Positions 8,048-16,709 of a DNA stretch of 64,000 nucleotides are shown in pieces; the stretch's first letter is position 1; the number at the start of each line of letters is the position of its first letter. Source of the DNA: an uncultured Kiritimatiellota bacterium (GTDB taxonomy: Bacteria; Verrucomicrobiota; Kiritimatiellia; RFP12; UBA1067). Made by a program: the position numbers and the translations under genes. The notes below the pieces were generated by a model. It was not told where the DNA came from. It saw nothing but the letters and a program-made list of their open reading frames with translations, and did no database searches. The DNA lies in NCBI GenBank assembly GCA_934635385.1, contig CAKTZI010000004.1:60208-124207 (forward strand). The letters run 5' to 3'.

Positions 8048-8722
8048 TCAGACGTCGATGCGGATGATCTTTCGGATCATGAGCCAGCCGACGGCAATGA
8101 GGACAGACATCCCCAAGACGGCGAGAACGCCCGTCGGACTCGTCAGGAACGGAATCATCAGCTTCGGCTTGATGAGCGTCATCACGACGCCGAGGAAAAT
8201 CGGCATCGCCGAGACAATGAGCCCCTGAAGCCGCCCCTGCGCCGTCAAGGACTTCACCTTGCGCTCGATCTTCTGCCGGCCGCGAATCGTCTCCGAGATC
8301 TTGTCAAAGATCTCCGTCACGTTGCCGCCCGTCTTGCGGGAGATGAGAATCGCCGTCGTGACGAGCGTCAGGTCGTCGGAGCCGACGCGCGACGACAGGG
8401 ACTCGAGCGCATCCTCGAAGCCCATGCCGATCTTCAGCTGCTGCTGGAGGATCGCGAACTCCTCGCTCACCGGCGGCTCGCCCTGCTCGACGACGGACTC
8501 GAACGCCTGCGAGAGCGAGAAGCCCGCCCGCAGCGCATTCGACATCGTCGCCAGAGCCTCCGGCAGCTGCCGGTTGAACGCCGCGCGCCGCTTGTTGTCC
8601 AGGTAGCGCGCGAGCGGCGACTCGCCGTTCTGCCACCCGGCCTTGATCTTCACGCCGGAGGCGAAATACCACGCAAGCCCCGCAAAGGCCCCGGCAAACA
8701 GCAAGACGATCAGCCCGCTCAT
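8048..8722 (-). CDS. TadB/GspF-type inner membrane protein
   Basis: A 224-aa protein. The GspF (T2SSF) domain at about residues 50-175 contains QLPEALATMSNALRAGFSLS, a conserved SRKTGGN turn and FDKISETIRGRQKIERKVKSL. Flanking helices lie near the N-terminus and at the C-terminus (two helices). It matches TadB, the Flp/Tad pilus platform protein, but no other tad gene is visible. The start at 8722 overlaps the preceding stop in ATGA, which shows translational coupling to the sigma-like gene. Either the rest of the pilus machine is encoded elsewhere, or this is an orphan. Confidence 0.78.
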   Translation of the reverse strand: MSGLIVLLFAGAFAGLAWYFASGVKIKAGWQNGESPLARYLDNKRRAAFNRQLPEALATMSNALRAGFSLSQAFESVVEQGEPPVSEEFAILQQQLKIGMGFEDALESLSSRVGSDDLTLVTTAILISRKTGGNVTEIFDKISETIRGRQKIERKVKSLTAQGRLQGLIVSAMPIFLGVVMTLIKPKLMIPFLTSPTGVLAVLGMSVLIAVGWLMIRKIIRIDV

Positions 8723-9312
8723 GTCGCCCGCCCCCCGAAGACCGCCGCCGCCGTCTTGCGCATGAACTTCACGCTGCGCGAGAAGATCTGGTCCACGTTC
8801 GCCGTCGAGGAGACGTCGAGGAAGTCCTTCACCTCCTCGCTGGACAGGTGAAAGCGCGTCTTGAGCACGTGGACGTAGCAGCGTTCGGGGTCTTCGTTCC
8901 AGAGCTTGCGGAAGCACCAGTGCGTCAGGCCCCACGTCTCGTTGTGCAGAAGCGTCTCCGTCGCGTCAACGGGAATGTCCATTCCCGTGCGTCCGTCTTC
9001 CGCGTCGGGGTGCGCGCCCTCGATCGAGATCTCGCCATGCCGGTTCGGGTCGGCGTTCAGCACGAAGCCGCGCACGTAGCGGCGCAGCCAGCCCTCAAAC
9101 GAGCCCTCGCCACGGTAGAGGTCGATCTTGCCGCGCCCAATCATCTCCTCGTAAAGCATGCCGTTGAGGTCGCCGTCCGTCAGCGAATACTTCTTCATGA
9201 GATCCGCCGAGCGCAGGGACTTCGCCTCCGGCGCGATGACGCGCTCCCAGACGAGCTTCCATCCCGCATCCTCGCCCGCCTTGACGAGCCGATGCCATTC
9301 GAAATCCGTCAT
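8719..9312 (-). CDS. Sigma-70 family RNA polymerase sigma factor-like protein
   Basis: A 197-aa protein. Residues about 50-95 (MIGRGKIDLYRGEGSFEGWLRRYVRGF) resemble sigma region 2, with the GSF-x-GWL turn of ECF sigma factors. The C-terminal part (HLSSEEVKDFLDVSSTANVDQIFSRSVKFMRK) fits a region 4 helix-turn-helix. The start at 9312 overlaps the upstream stop in ATGA. It lies between a hypothetical gene and tadB, all coupled by 4-nt overlaps. It may direct expression of surface-appendage genes; that is inference from the neighbour only. Confidence 0.65.
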   Translation of the reverse strand: MTDFEWHRLVKAGEDAGWKLVWERVIAPEAKSLRSADLMKKYSLTDGDLNGMLYEEMIGRGKIDLYRGEGSFEGWLRRYVRGFVLNADPNRHGEISIEGAHPDAEDGRTGMDIPVDATETLLHNETWGLTHWCFRKLWNEDPERCYVHVLKTRFHLSSEEVKDFLDVSSTANVDQIFSRSVKFMRKTAAAVFGGRAT

Positions 9313-9626
9313 GCGAACGTAAGCCCTCCCGGAATCGGCGGCTGTCCGGGACGATGAAGCCACAGCGCGACCGCGTGCTTGCCCCTGATGAAATCGGCGT
9401 AGGAAATCGACGCCGCGCCGTCACGGACGGCAAGCCGCTGGCCGGCGAACTCGAAGACCCCTTCCGGCACGGGCGTGCCATGCCCATCGACGAGCGAAAG
9501 CGGCAGAACCGTCTCCGCGTCGGCGCCGGGCGGGAAGACGAGCTTCGCCGTCCAGCGCAGCGCGAGGTCGCGCGCCGGATGGGATCCGAACGTCAACGCA
9601 ATCGCCTTGTCCGCCGGCGTCCTCAT
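9309..9626 (-). CDS. Hypothetical protein, 105 aa
   Basis: No family recognised. The protein is polar, Pro- and Gly-rich, with alternating hydrophobic residues (LALRWTAKLVFPP, VPEGVFEFAGQRLAVRDG) that suggest a beta-sandwich fold. It has no signal peptide or membrane helix. It overlaps the sigma-like gene by ATGA and follows serC by 33 nt, so it is probably the first gene of a coupled trio with the sigma-like gene and tadB. It might be a regulator or partner of the sigma-like protein, but no evidence beyond position supports this. Confidence 0.6.
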   Translation of the reverse strand: MRTPADKAIALTFGSHPARDLALRWTAKLVFPPGADAETVLPLSLVDGHGTPVPEGVFEFAGQRLAVRDGAASISYADFIRGKHAVALWLHRPGQPPIPGGLTFA

Positions 9627-9640
9627 GCGCGCGCCCTCTT

Positions 9641-9662
9641 CCTGACGGCCTTTCGGCCGTCA
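9641..9662. terminator. Perfect 9-bp hairpin with GAAA tetraloop overlapping the serC stop
   Basis: On the minus strand CTGACGGCC-GAAA-GGCCGTCAG forms a 9-bp stem closed by a GNRA loop. The serC stop codon lies inside the stem. No T-run follows, so it is more likely an mRNA 3'-end stabiliser or a processing or partial-termination site than a full intrinsic terminator. Confidence 0.55.
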
Positions 9663-10757
9663 GCCGTTCTTCTTCTCGAAGTCCTTCATGAAGTCGACGA
9701 GCGCCTCGACGCCCGCCTTCGGGAAGGCGTTGTAGATCGACGCCCGGAGACCGCCGACCGAGCGGTGGCCCTTGAGGGACGACATGCCGAGCTTCTTCGC
9801 CTCGTCGAGGAACTTCTTCTCCAGCTCCTCGTCGCCGCCCTTGATGCGCCACGTGACGTTCATGTTCGAGCGGAACTCGGGGAGCGCCGTGCCCGTCCAG
9901 AAGTCGCTTGCGTCAATCGCGTCGTAGAGGAGCTTCGCCTTCTCGGCGTTGAGCTTGAAGAGGTTCTCCTTGCCCATCTTCTTGACCCACTTCATCGTCT
10001 CGCCGAAGATGTAGATGCCCCAGGTCGGCGGCGTGTTGTAGAGCGAGTCGTTGTCGACGTAGGTGCGGTACTGCAGCATCGTCGGGATCTTCGGGCAGCC
10101 CTTCTCGGCGAGCTCCTTGCGGATCGCGACGACCGCCATGCCGGACGGTCCGAGGTTCTTCTGCGCGCCCGCGTAGAACAGGTCGAACCGGTTGTAGTCG
10201 CGTTCGCAGCTGAGGATGTCGGACGACATGTCGCAGATGAGCGGGGCGTTCACCTTCGGGAATTCCTTCAGTTCCGCGCCGGCGATCGTCTCGTTCGAGC
10301 AGATGTGGCAGTACGCGGCGTTGTCCGACCACTTCCACTCGTCCGCGCGCGGCATGCGGGTCGGGATGTCCTTCGCGCAGTCCGCCGCGACGTTGCACTG
10401 GACGCCACGCAGCTCCGCGACCTTCTGGCCCTCCTTCAGCGCCTTGCCCGACCACGTGCCCTGCTTGGCGTAGTCGGCGTCCTTCCCCTGTCCGAGGAAG
10501 TTCATCGGGATCATCGCGAACTGCATCGACGCGCCGCCCTGGATGAAGCAGACGCTCCAGTCGTCGCCGAGCCCGCAGAGCTCCTTGAACGTCGCGATCG
10601 CCTCCTGGTGGATCGCATCGTAGTCCTTGCCGCGATGGGACATCTCCATCACCGACATGCCGCAGCCCTTGTAGTCGACGAGTTCCTTCTGCGCGTCCTG
10701 GAGGACCTCCAGGGGGAGAACCGCAGGACCTGCGGAGAAGTTGTAGGCTCTTGCCAT
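9660..10757 (-). CDS. serC: Phosphoserine aminotransferase
   Basis: A 365-aa PLP enzyme that converts 3-phosphohydroxypyruvate and glutamate to phosphoserine, in serine (and possibly pyridoxal) synthesis. It begins with the typical RAYNFSAGPAVLP. FIQGGASMQFAM binds the cofactor phosphate. YAGAQKNLGPSG carries the Schiff-base lysine. HRSVGGLRASIYNAFP near the C-terminus is the family signature. Length equals the usual 360-365 aa. It is cytoplasmic. A promoter lies about 90 nt upstream, and two 10-nt direct repeats lie in its leader. Confidence 0.95.
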   Translation of the reverse strand: MARAYNFSAGPAVLPLEVLQDAQKELVDYKGCGMSVMEMSHRGKDYDAIHQEAIATFKELCGLGDDWSVCFIQGGASMQFAMIPMNFLGQGKDADYAKQGTWSGKALKEGQKVAELRGVQCNVAADCAKDIPTRMPRADEWKWSDNAAYCHICSNETIAGAELKEFPKVNAPLICDMSSDILSCERDYNRFDLFYAGAQKNLGPSGMAVVAIRKELAEKGCPKIPTMLQYRTYVDNDSLYNTPPTWGIYIFGETMKWVKKMGKENLFKLNAEKAKLLYDAIDASDFWTGTALPEFRSNMNVTWRIKGGDEELEKKFLDEAKKLGMSSLKGHRSVGGLRASIYNAFPKAGVEALVDFMKDFEKKNG

Positions 10758-10778
10758 TTTTCCGTTCCTTTTCCTGTC

Positions 10779-10823
10779 AGAGTTTATCGTGTTTTTGTCT
10801 TGTCCTCGCCCGTAGAGTTTATC
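10779..10823. repeat. Two AGAGTTTATC direct repeats in the serC leader
   Basis: AGAGTTTATC occurs at 10779-10788 and 10814-10823 (plus-strand reading), 35 nt apart. Both lie downstream of the serC -10 box on the transcript side. They may be an operator pair or an RNA-level element; this is inference. Confidence 0.4.
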
Positions 10824-10843
10824 AGATGGGCGATTGGGGATGA

Positions 10844-10872
10844 ATTATACGCTTTTTATCGCGTCTCGTCCA
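10844..10872 (-). promoter_or_regulatory. serC promoter
   Basis: On the minus strand -35 TGGACG (10872-10867) and -10 TATAAT (10849-10844) are separated by 17 nt. Unlike the leaderless set, this promoter leaves a leader of about 80 nt before the serC ATG. Confidence 0.55.
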
Positions 10873-10881
10873 GCGGACGCC

Positions 10882-11690
10882 GCACCGAACGCCGGGCTTC
10901 AGCATGAAAAGCCGATTCTGCCACTACGCGACAGTGCCTTTCATTTTGTCGCTTGCCGACGTGCGGCGCGCTTCGGGGCAACGGTGCTCCCGCCTCCGGG
11001 CGGGCGGCTTGGGCGTCCTGGCGGCCGTGCGGCGACCGCGAGGTCAGCCGCAGGCCGCAGTCCTGCCCAACCCGCCTCGTCCGGCAGGCGGTCCGCCCCG
11101 CTGCGGCCCCGAAGCGCGCCGCGTTGGCGACTTCTGGTCGAGTTCGTCGCGTCGGCCCTTCGGCCTTGCGGGCCGTCCTCGGCCTCGCTGCCGTTCGCCG
11201 GGCGTCCGCTCCCGCCGCCCGCATCCGCGAATCCCCGTGCGGGGCTTCGTCGCCGCGGAGCCGGCTCCTCGCCCCGCGCGCCCTTCGCGGCGCGTGCGCC
11301 GAACCGCGTCCTCCCGTCTCTCTCCGCTCGGCGCTCGGCCGTCCCGCCCGCTCCTCACGCAACTTCCCTCTCCGATCGCCGGCTCTTCCTTGTCTTCTGA
11401 CGGTCGCAGATGCTCGCGAAGCGGCGGCGCAGGCAGCCCGTGGCCCGGAGGGGCCGACAGTCGCACGGGAGGAGCGCAGGGATCGCCTGGCGCCTCGGTG
11501 CTTGCGCTTGCGGAAGCGTATTCTGCCGAGGGGAATGCCTCGTCACGCTCGATTGATTGACGTGTGGCGACAGGTGCGACTCCCGGAGCGACGGTTCGCG
11601 CGATCTGTCGGGCCGACGGGCCAAAATGCGAACGACTGTCGCGTAGTGGTAGAATCGTCTTTTCATGCTGAGACCCTGGCACCGAACGCC
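10882..11690. mobile_element. MITE-like element: 36-bp inverted repeats, 12-bp direct repeats, no gene
   Basis: Positions 10900-10935 and 11635-11670 are inverted copies of one 36-nt sequence with 34 matches (start CAGCATGAAAAG, end CTACGCGACAGT). The 12-mer GCACCGAACGCC flanks them in direct orientation at 10882-10893 and 11679-11690. The roughly 700 nt inside are very GC-rich. All frames there read as Arg/Ala/Pro-rich low-complexity protein, and I see no credible gene. This fills the whole 957-nt gap between serC and the next gene. The layout suggests a non-autonomous transposable element. The direct repeats sit 6-8 nt outside the inverted arms, so they are not a textbook target-site duplication. 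Confidence 0.55.
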
Positions 11691-11700
11691 GCGCGTATGG

Positions 11701-11706
11701 TATAAT
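11701..11706 (+). promoter_or_regulatory. -10 box 8 nt before the flavoprotein start
   Basis: GGTATAAT ends 8 nt before the ATG at 11715, with no ribosome binding site between. This matches the leaderless pattern seen at 570, 636, 35045, 43635, 46864 and 53099. Confidence 0.6.
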
Positions 11707-11714
11707 TCCCCGCC

Positions 11715-12890
11715 ATGGAAACGAAACCCGTCCAGCTCGCAATCGTCGGCGGCGGCGCCGCCGGCCTCTTCGCCGCCGCCGTCGCCGCCGAACGCCGCAT
11801 TCCGTGCGTCCTCCTCGAACGCAAGGCCCGCCTCGGCTCGAAGGTGCTGATGACCGCCAACGGCCGCTGCAACTTCACGAAGGACATCTCCGCCGACCAG
11901 TTCCTGCGCGACCTCGCCTGCGGCACGGCCCGCGACGGCATGGTTCGCTTCGTCGCCGAGGCGATCCGCGAATGTCCGCCGCGCCAGGTCATCGCCGGCT
12001 TCAAGTCGCTCGGCGTGCCGCTCCGGCGGATGCCCGACGGGCGCATGTTCCCGGCCGACGGCAAGGCCGCGACCATCCTCCACGCCTTCGGCGACCTCCT
12101 GCGCGACGAGGAGGTGCCCATCCTGACGAACGCCCCCGTCACGGCGATCCGCGCCACGCAACGCGACGGCGCGCGCTTCGTCGTCTCGACGCGGAACTTC
12201 GACCTCCTCGCCGAGAACGTCCTGCTCGCGACGGGCGGCGTCAGCTATCCGAAGACCGGCTCGGTCGGCGACGGACAGAACTTCGCCCGCGCGCTCGGCC
12301 ACACGCTCGTGCCCTACCGTCCCGGCCTCATCGGGCTGGAGACGGACGATCCGCGCGTCACGCGCCTCGCCGGACGCCGCTTCGAGGACGACGGCCGCGT
12401 CAAGGTCCTCTCGCCGACGGGACAAGTTCTCTTCGACTACCGGGGCGAAGTCGACTGCGAGCGCTTCGGCCTCAGCGGCGCGGCGATCTACAACGCCCAG
12501 CGCTTCCTCGAACATTACCGCCAACCCCACCAAACCACCCAAACCTTCCCAACCTCCAAACCTCCCAAACTTTCCAAACCTCCCAAACCTTCCCAACACC
12601 CCGCTCTCACCCTCGAAGTCTGGTTCGGGCACAACCGCCTGACGTTCGCCAATCTCACGCCGCGTCCCGTCAAGGAGGCGATCGTCACGCTGGGCGGCGT
12701 CTCGACGGACGAGATCGATCCGCACACGATGCAGTCGAAACTCGTCCCCGGCCTCTCCTTCGCGGGCGAGATGATGGACATCGACGGCCCGACCGGCGGC
12801 TACAACCTGACGCTCGCCTTCGCCACCGCGCGCAAGGCCGTCGCGTCGATTGCAGCCGTGCGCGCGCACAGGGCCGGGCGACGGCCTTGA
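11715..12890 (+). CDS. HI0933/BaiN-like FAD flavoprotein
   Basis: A 391-aa NAD(P)/FAD-dependent oxidoreductase of the HI0933 (YhiN/BaiN) family. The N-terminal dinucleotide-binding GGGAAGLFAAAVAAERR is followed by the family signature KVLMTANGRCNFT. LLATGGVSYPKTGSVGDG and the C-terminal GEMMDIDGPTGGYNLTLAF close the FAD site. The physiological substrate of most members is unknown. An oddity is an insertion at about residues 272-297 (QPHQTTQTFPTSKPPKLSKP), encoded by about nine nonamer repeats. It lies where a substrate-domain loop is expected. The frame is kept because the repeat unit is 9 nt. It is transcribed alone. Confidence 0.88.
   Translation: METKPVQLAIVGGGAAGLFAAAVAAERRIPCVLLERKARLGSKVLMTANGRCNFTKDISADQFLRDLACGTARDGMVRFVAEAIRECPPRQVIAGFKSLGVPLRRMPDGRMFPADGKAATILHAFGDLLRDEEVPILTNAPVTAIRATQRDGARFVVSTRNFDLLAENVLLATGGVSYPKTGSVGDGQNFARALGHTLVPYRPGLIGLETDDPRVTRLAGRRFEDDGRVKVLSPTGQVLFDYRGEVDCERFGLSGAAIYNAQRFLEHYRQPHQTTQTFPTSKPPKLSKPPKPSQHPALTLEVWFGHNRLTFANLTPRPVKEAIVTLGGVSTDEIDPHTMQSKLVPGLSFAGEMMDIDGPTGGYNLTLAFATARKAVASIAAVRAHRAGRRP
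12521..12598. repeat. In-frame nonamer array (AAACCTTCC family) inside the flavoprotein gene
   Basis: About nine units of 9 nt (one of 8), such as AAACCACCC, AAACCTTCC, AAACCTCCC, AAACTTTCC. They encode a Pro/Lys/Ser/Gln-rich stretch. The same unit family occurs in the intergenic array at 15583-15626. Confidence 0.8.
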
Positions 12891-12908
12891 CTGGACGCGG
12901 CAAACAGC

Positions 12909-13580
12909 CTACGGTATGTTCGAGACGAAGGCAGGGGCCGAAAGGGTCCTGCCCTCGCCCGGCGTCAGGACGGCCGTCTCGCCGGTCGACGGCACGTAGA
13001 CGACGCGCTCCGCCGGCACGCCGGGCAGGTCGCCGGCCGGGACCTTTCGGAAGGTGAAGTAGGGACAGTCCACCATCTCTGTCGGCACGGGCGGCGGCAG
13101 CGAAAGATCCATCGCCGCCAGCGCCTCCTTGACGTGCAGCTGTCGCGGCTGGCCGTCCGCCCCGACGCGCCCCCAGTCGTAGAGGCGGAACGTCGTCGTG
13201 CTCGGCTGCTGCACCTCGTAGACGCTCGTGCCCTCGCCGATCGCGTGGACGAGCCCGCCGGGGATGAAGTAGCATTCGCCGACTTTCGCGTCATGGCGCA
13301 CGAGGATGTCCTCGAACGAGCCGTCCTTCACGGCCCGCTCGACGTCCGCCGCCGTCGTCCCCGGCTTCACGCCCGCGAAGATCGGGCCGGCCTTGAGGAC
13401 ACACCACATCTCCGTCTTCGGGTCGCCGCCGACGGTCTTCGCCGTGACGTCGTTCGGATGCACCTGGACGCTCAGGCGGTCGTTCGCGACGATGCGCTTC
13501 ACGAGGATGCGCGGCGCGTCGACGAGCCATTCCTCGTAGCCCCAGAGCGCCTTGTGGATCTCTTTCGCGGGATGGGTCAT
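12909..13580 (-). CDS. manA: Mannose-6-phosphate isomerase, short class I type
   Basis: A 223-aa zinc enzyme of the cupin fold that interconverts mannose-6-P and fructose-6-P. Zinc and active-site motifs are visible: VQVHPND (Gln and His ligands), TEMWCVL (Glu ligand), FIPGGLVHAIGEG (His ligand). The short length fits the bacterial short-form ManA, which lacks the helical insert of the E. coli enzyme. The start at 13580 (MTHPAKE) lies 10 nt after the helicase stop, so the two are probably co-transcribed. It feeds mannose, potentially released by the GH island, into glycolysis. Confidence 0.85.
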   Translation of the reverse strand: MTHPAKEIHKALWGYEEWLVDAPRILVKRIVANDRLSVQVHPNDVTAKTVGGDPKTEMWCVLKAGPIFAGVKPGTTAADVERAVKDGSFEDILVRHDAKVGECYFIPGGLVHAIGEGTSVYEVQQPSTTTFRLYDWGRVGADGQPRQLHVKEALAAMDLSLPPPVPTEMVDCPYFTFRKVPAGDLPGVPAERVVYVPSTGETAVLTPGEGRTLSAPAFVSNIP

Positions 13581-13590
13581 GGCGTCGTCC

Positions 13591-15522
<1,932 letters not shown>

Positions 15523-15582
15523 TACCTTCTAAGCGTTGGAAGCCTCCGACGGGAGGGACGCGAGAGTCGCGAGGGACGCAAA

Positions 15583-15626
15583 ACCTTCCAAACCTCCCAA
15601 ACTTTCCAAACCTTCTGAACCTTCTG
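15583..15626. repeat. Intergenic nonamer array AAACCTTCC
   Basis: Five units in register: AAACCTTCC, AAACCTCCC, AAACTTTCC, AAACCTTCT, GAACCTTCT. They lie between the rpsI terminator and the helicase start. It is the same family as the in-gene array at 12521-12598. Confidence 0.8.
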
Positions 15627-15630
15627 AACA

Positions 15631-15661
15631 AAACGAAAACGGCGGCGAACGCGCCGCCGTT
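15631..15661 (-). terminator. Intrinsic terminator of the rplM-rpsI operon
   Basis: The 10-bp stem AACGGCGGCG / CGCCGCCGTT (15638-15647 and 15652-15661) has a 4-nt loop. On the minus strand it is followed by TTCGTTTTG. It begins about 14 nt beyond the rpsI stop. Confidence 0.8.
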
Positions 15662-15674
15662 CCGTTTTTCGCGT

Positions 15675-16076
15675 TTAGCGCTTCGAGAACTGGAAGCGCT
15701 TGCGAGCGCCGGGCTGACCGGGTTTCTTACGTTCCTTCATGCGGCTGTCGCGCGTCATGCAGCCGGCCTTCTTGAGCGCGGCGCGCGTCGTCTCGTCGGC
15801 CGCGACGAGCGCGCGGGCGAGACCGTGGCGGATCGCGCCCGCCTGGCCGGAGATGCCGCCGCCCTTGGCGTAGCACACGACGTCGACCTTCTCCATGTCA
15901 TAGCCGGAGATCGCGACGGGCTGCTTGAGGTAGTCGCGCAGCGCCTCGGACGGGATGTACTTCGCGAGTTCCTCGCCGTTCACCGTCCAGTTGCCCGAAC
16001 CCTCGACGAGGTTCACGCGGGCGGTTGCGGTCTTGCGACGACCGGTTCCGGCGGAAATTGCCTTCTTGGTAGCCAT
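15675..16076 (-). CDS. rpsI: Ribosomal protein S9
   Basis: A 133-aa 30S subunit protein. TGRRKTATARV near the N-terminus, GGGISGQAGAIRHGLARAL in the middle and the basic tail RKKPGQPGARKRFQFSKR are diagnostic; the C-terminal SKR reaches the ribosomal P site. It follows rplM by 15 nt, the universal rplM-rpsI operon order, and is closed by a strong hairpin terminator. Confidence 0.97.
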   Translation of the reverse strand: MATKKAISAGTGRRKTATARVNLVEGSGNWTVNGEELAKYIPSEALRDYLKQPVAISGYDMEKVDVVCYAKGGGISGQAGAIRHGLARALVAADETTRAALKKAGCMTRDSRMKERKKPGQPGARKRFQFSKR

Positions 16077-16091
16077 TTTCAGATTCTCCCC

Positions 16092-16523
16092 TTAGAGCTT
16101 GATTTCAACCGGCTTCTGCGCGGCGTGGTCGTGTTCGGCGCCCGCGAAGACCTTCACGCGCGTCATCATCTTGCGCGCGATGTTGTTCTTCGGGAGCATG
16201 CCCCAGACGGCTTCCTTGATCATGCGGTCAGGATGCTTCGCGCGCATCTCGGCGGCCGTGAAGCGCTTCAGGCCGTCCCGGTAGCCGGAGTAGCGCTGGT
16301 ATTCCTTCTGCTCCTCCTTCTTGCCCGTGAGCTTGACGAGCGCGGCATTCGTCACGATGACGAACGCGCCCGCATCGACGGAAGGATCGAACGTCGGCAG
16401 ATCCTTCGCACGGAGCTTGTTGGCGATGACGACGGCGAGACGGCCAAGCGGCTGGTCTTTCGCGTCGATGAGGAACCACGCGCGGTTGTCGCCCGGGTTC
16501 GGAGCACGGTAGCTCTTCTGCAT
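16092..16523 (-). CDS. rplM: Ribosomal protein L13
   Basis: A 143-aa 50S subunit protein. Typical strings are WFLIDAKDQPLGRLAVVIANKL, DAGAFVIVTNAALVKLTGKK, the Tyr-rich YQRYSGYRDGLK and WGMLPKNNIARKMM. It is first in the operon with rpsI. Upstream is a promoter at about 16632-16660. Confidence 0.97.
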   Translation of the reverse strand: MQKSYRAPNPGDNRAWFLIDAKDQPLGRLAVVIANKLRAKDLPTFDPSVDAGAFVIVTNAALVKLTGKKEEQKEYQRYSGYRDGLKRFTAAEMRAKHPDRMIKEAVWGMLPKNNIARKMMTRVKVFAGAEHDHAAQKPVEIKL

Positions 16524-16631
16524 CTTTCTTCTTTTCTTTCTTCTTTTGCGCGGATTTGTGCCCCTTGTCCAGGGTTTTGTCCGCAGTTTACCTGTCGCCG
16601 CCGGTTAGCCCCCGACGACGAATGAGCGTGT

Positions 16632-16661
16632 ATTATAGCAAAAACCGTCGCTTTGGGGCAA
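16632..16661 (-). promoter_or_regulatory. rplM-rpsI promoter
   Basis: On the minus strand -35 TTGCCC and -10 TATAAT (16637-16632) lie 18 nt apart. They leave a leader of about 100 nt before rplM, where autoregulation of ribosomal protein operons could act. Confidence 0.55.
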
Positions 16662-16709
16662 GTGCCCCAGCTGCAAAACGACGTTCCGCCATCACTTAAC
16701 ATTTTCATT

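Noticed and set aside
10834..11660. Several overlapping ORFs on both strands between serC and the flavoprotein gene
   Set aside because: All are Arg/Ala/Pro-rich, none has a recognisable domain or a ribosome binding site, and they overlap on both strands in GC-rich DNA, as expected by chance.
12521..12598. CRISPR array
   Set aside because: Unit of 9 nt without spacers; it is a simple tandem repeat inside a coding frame. No CRISPR array or cas gene was seen anywhere.
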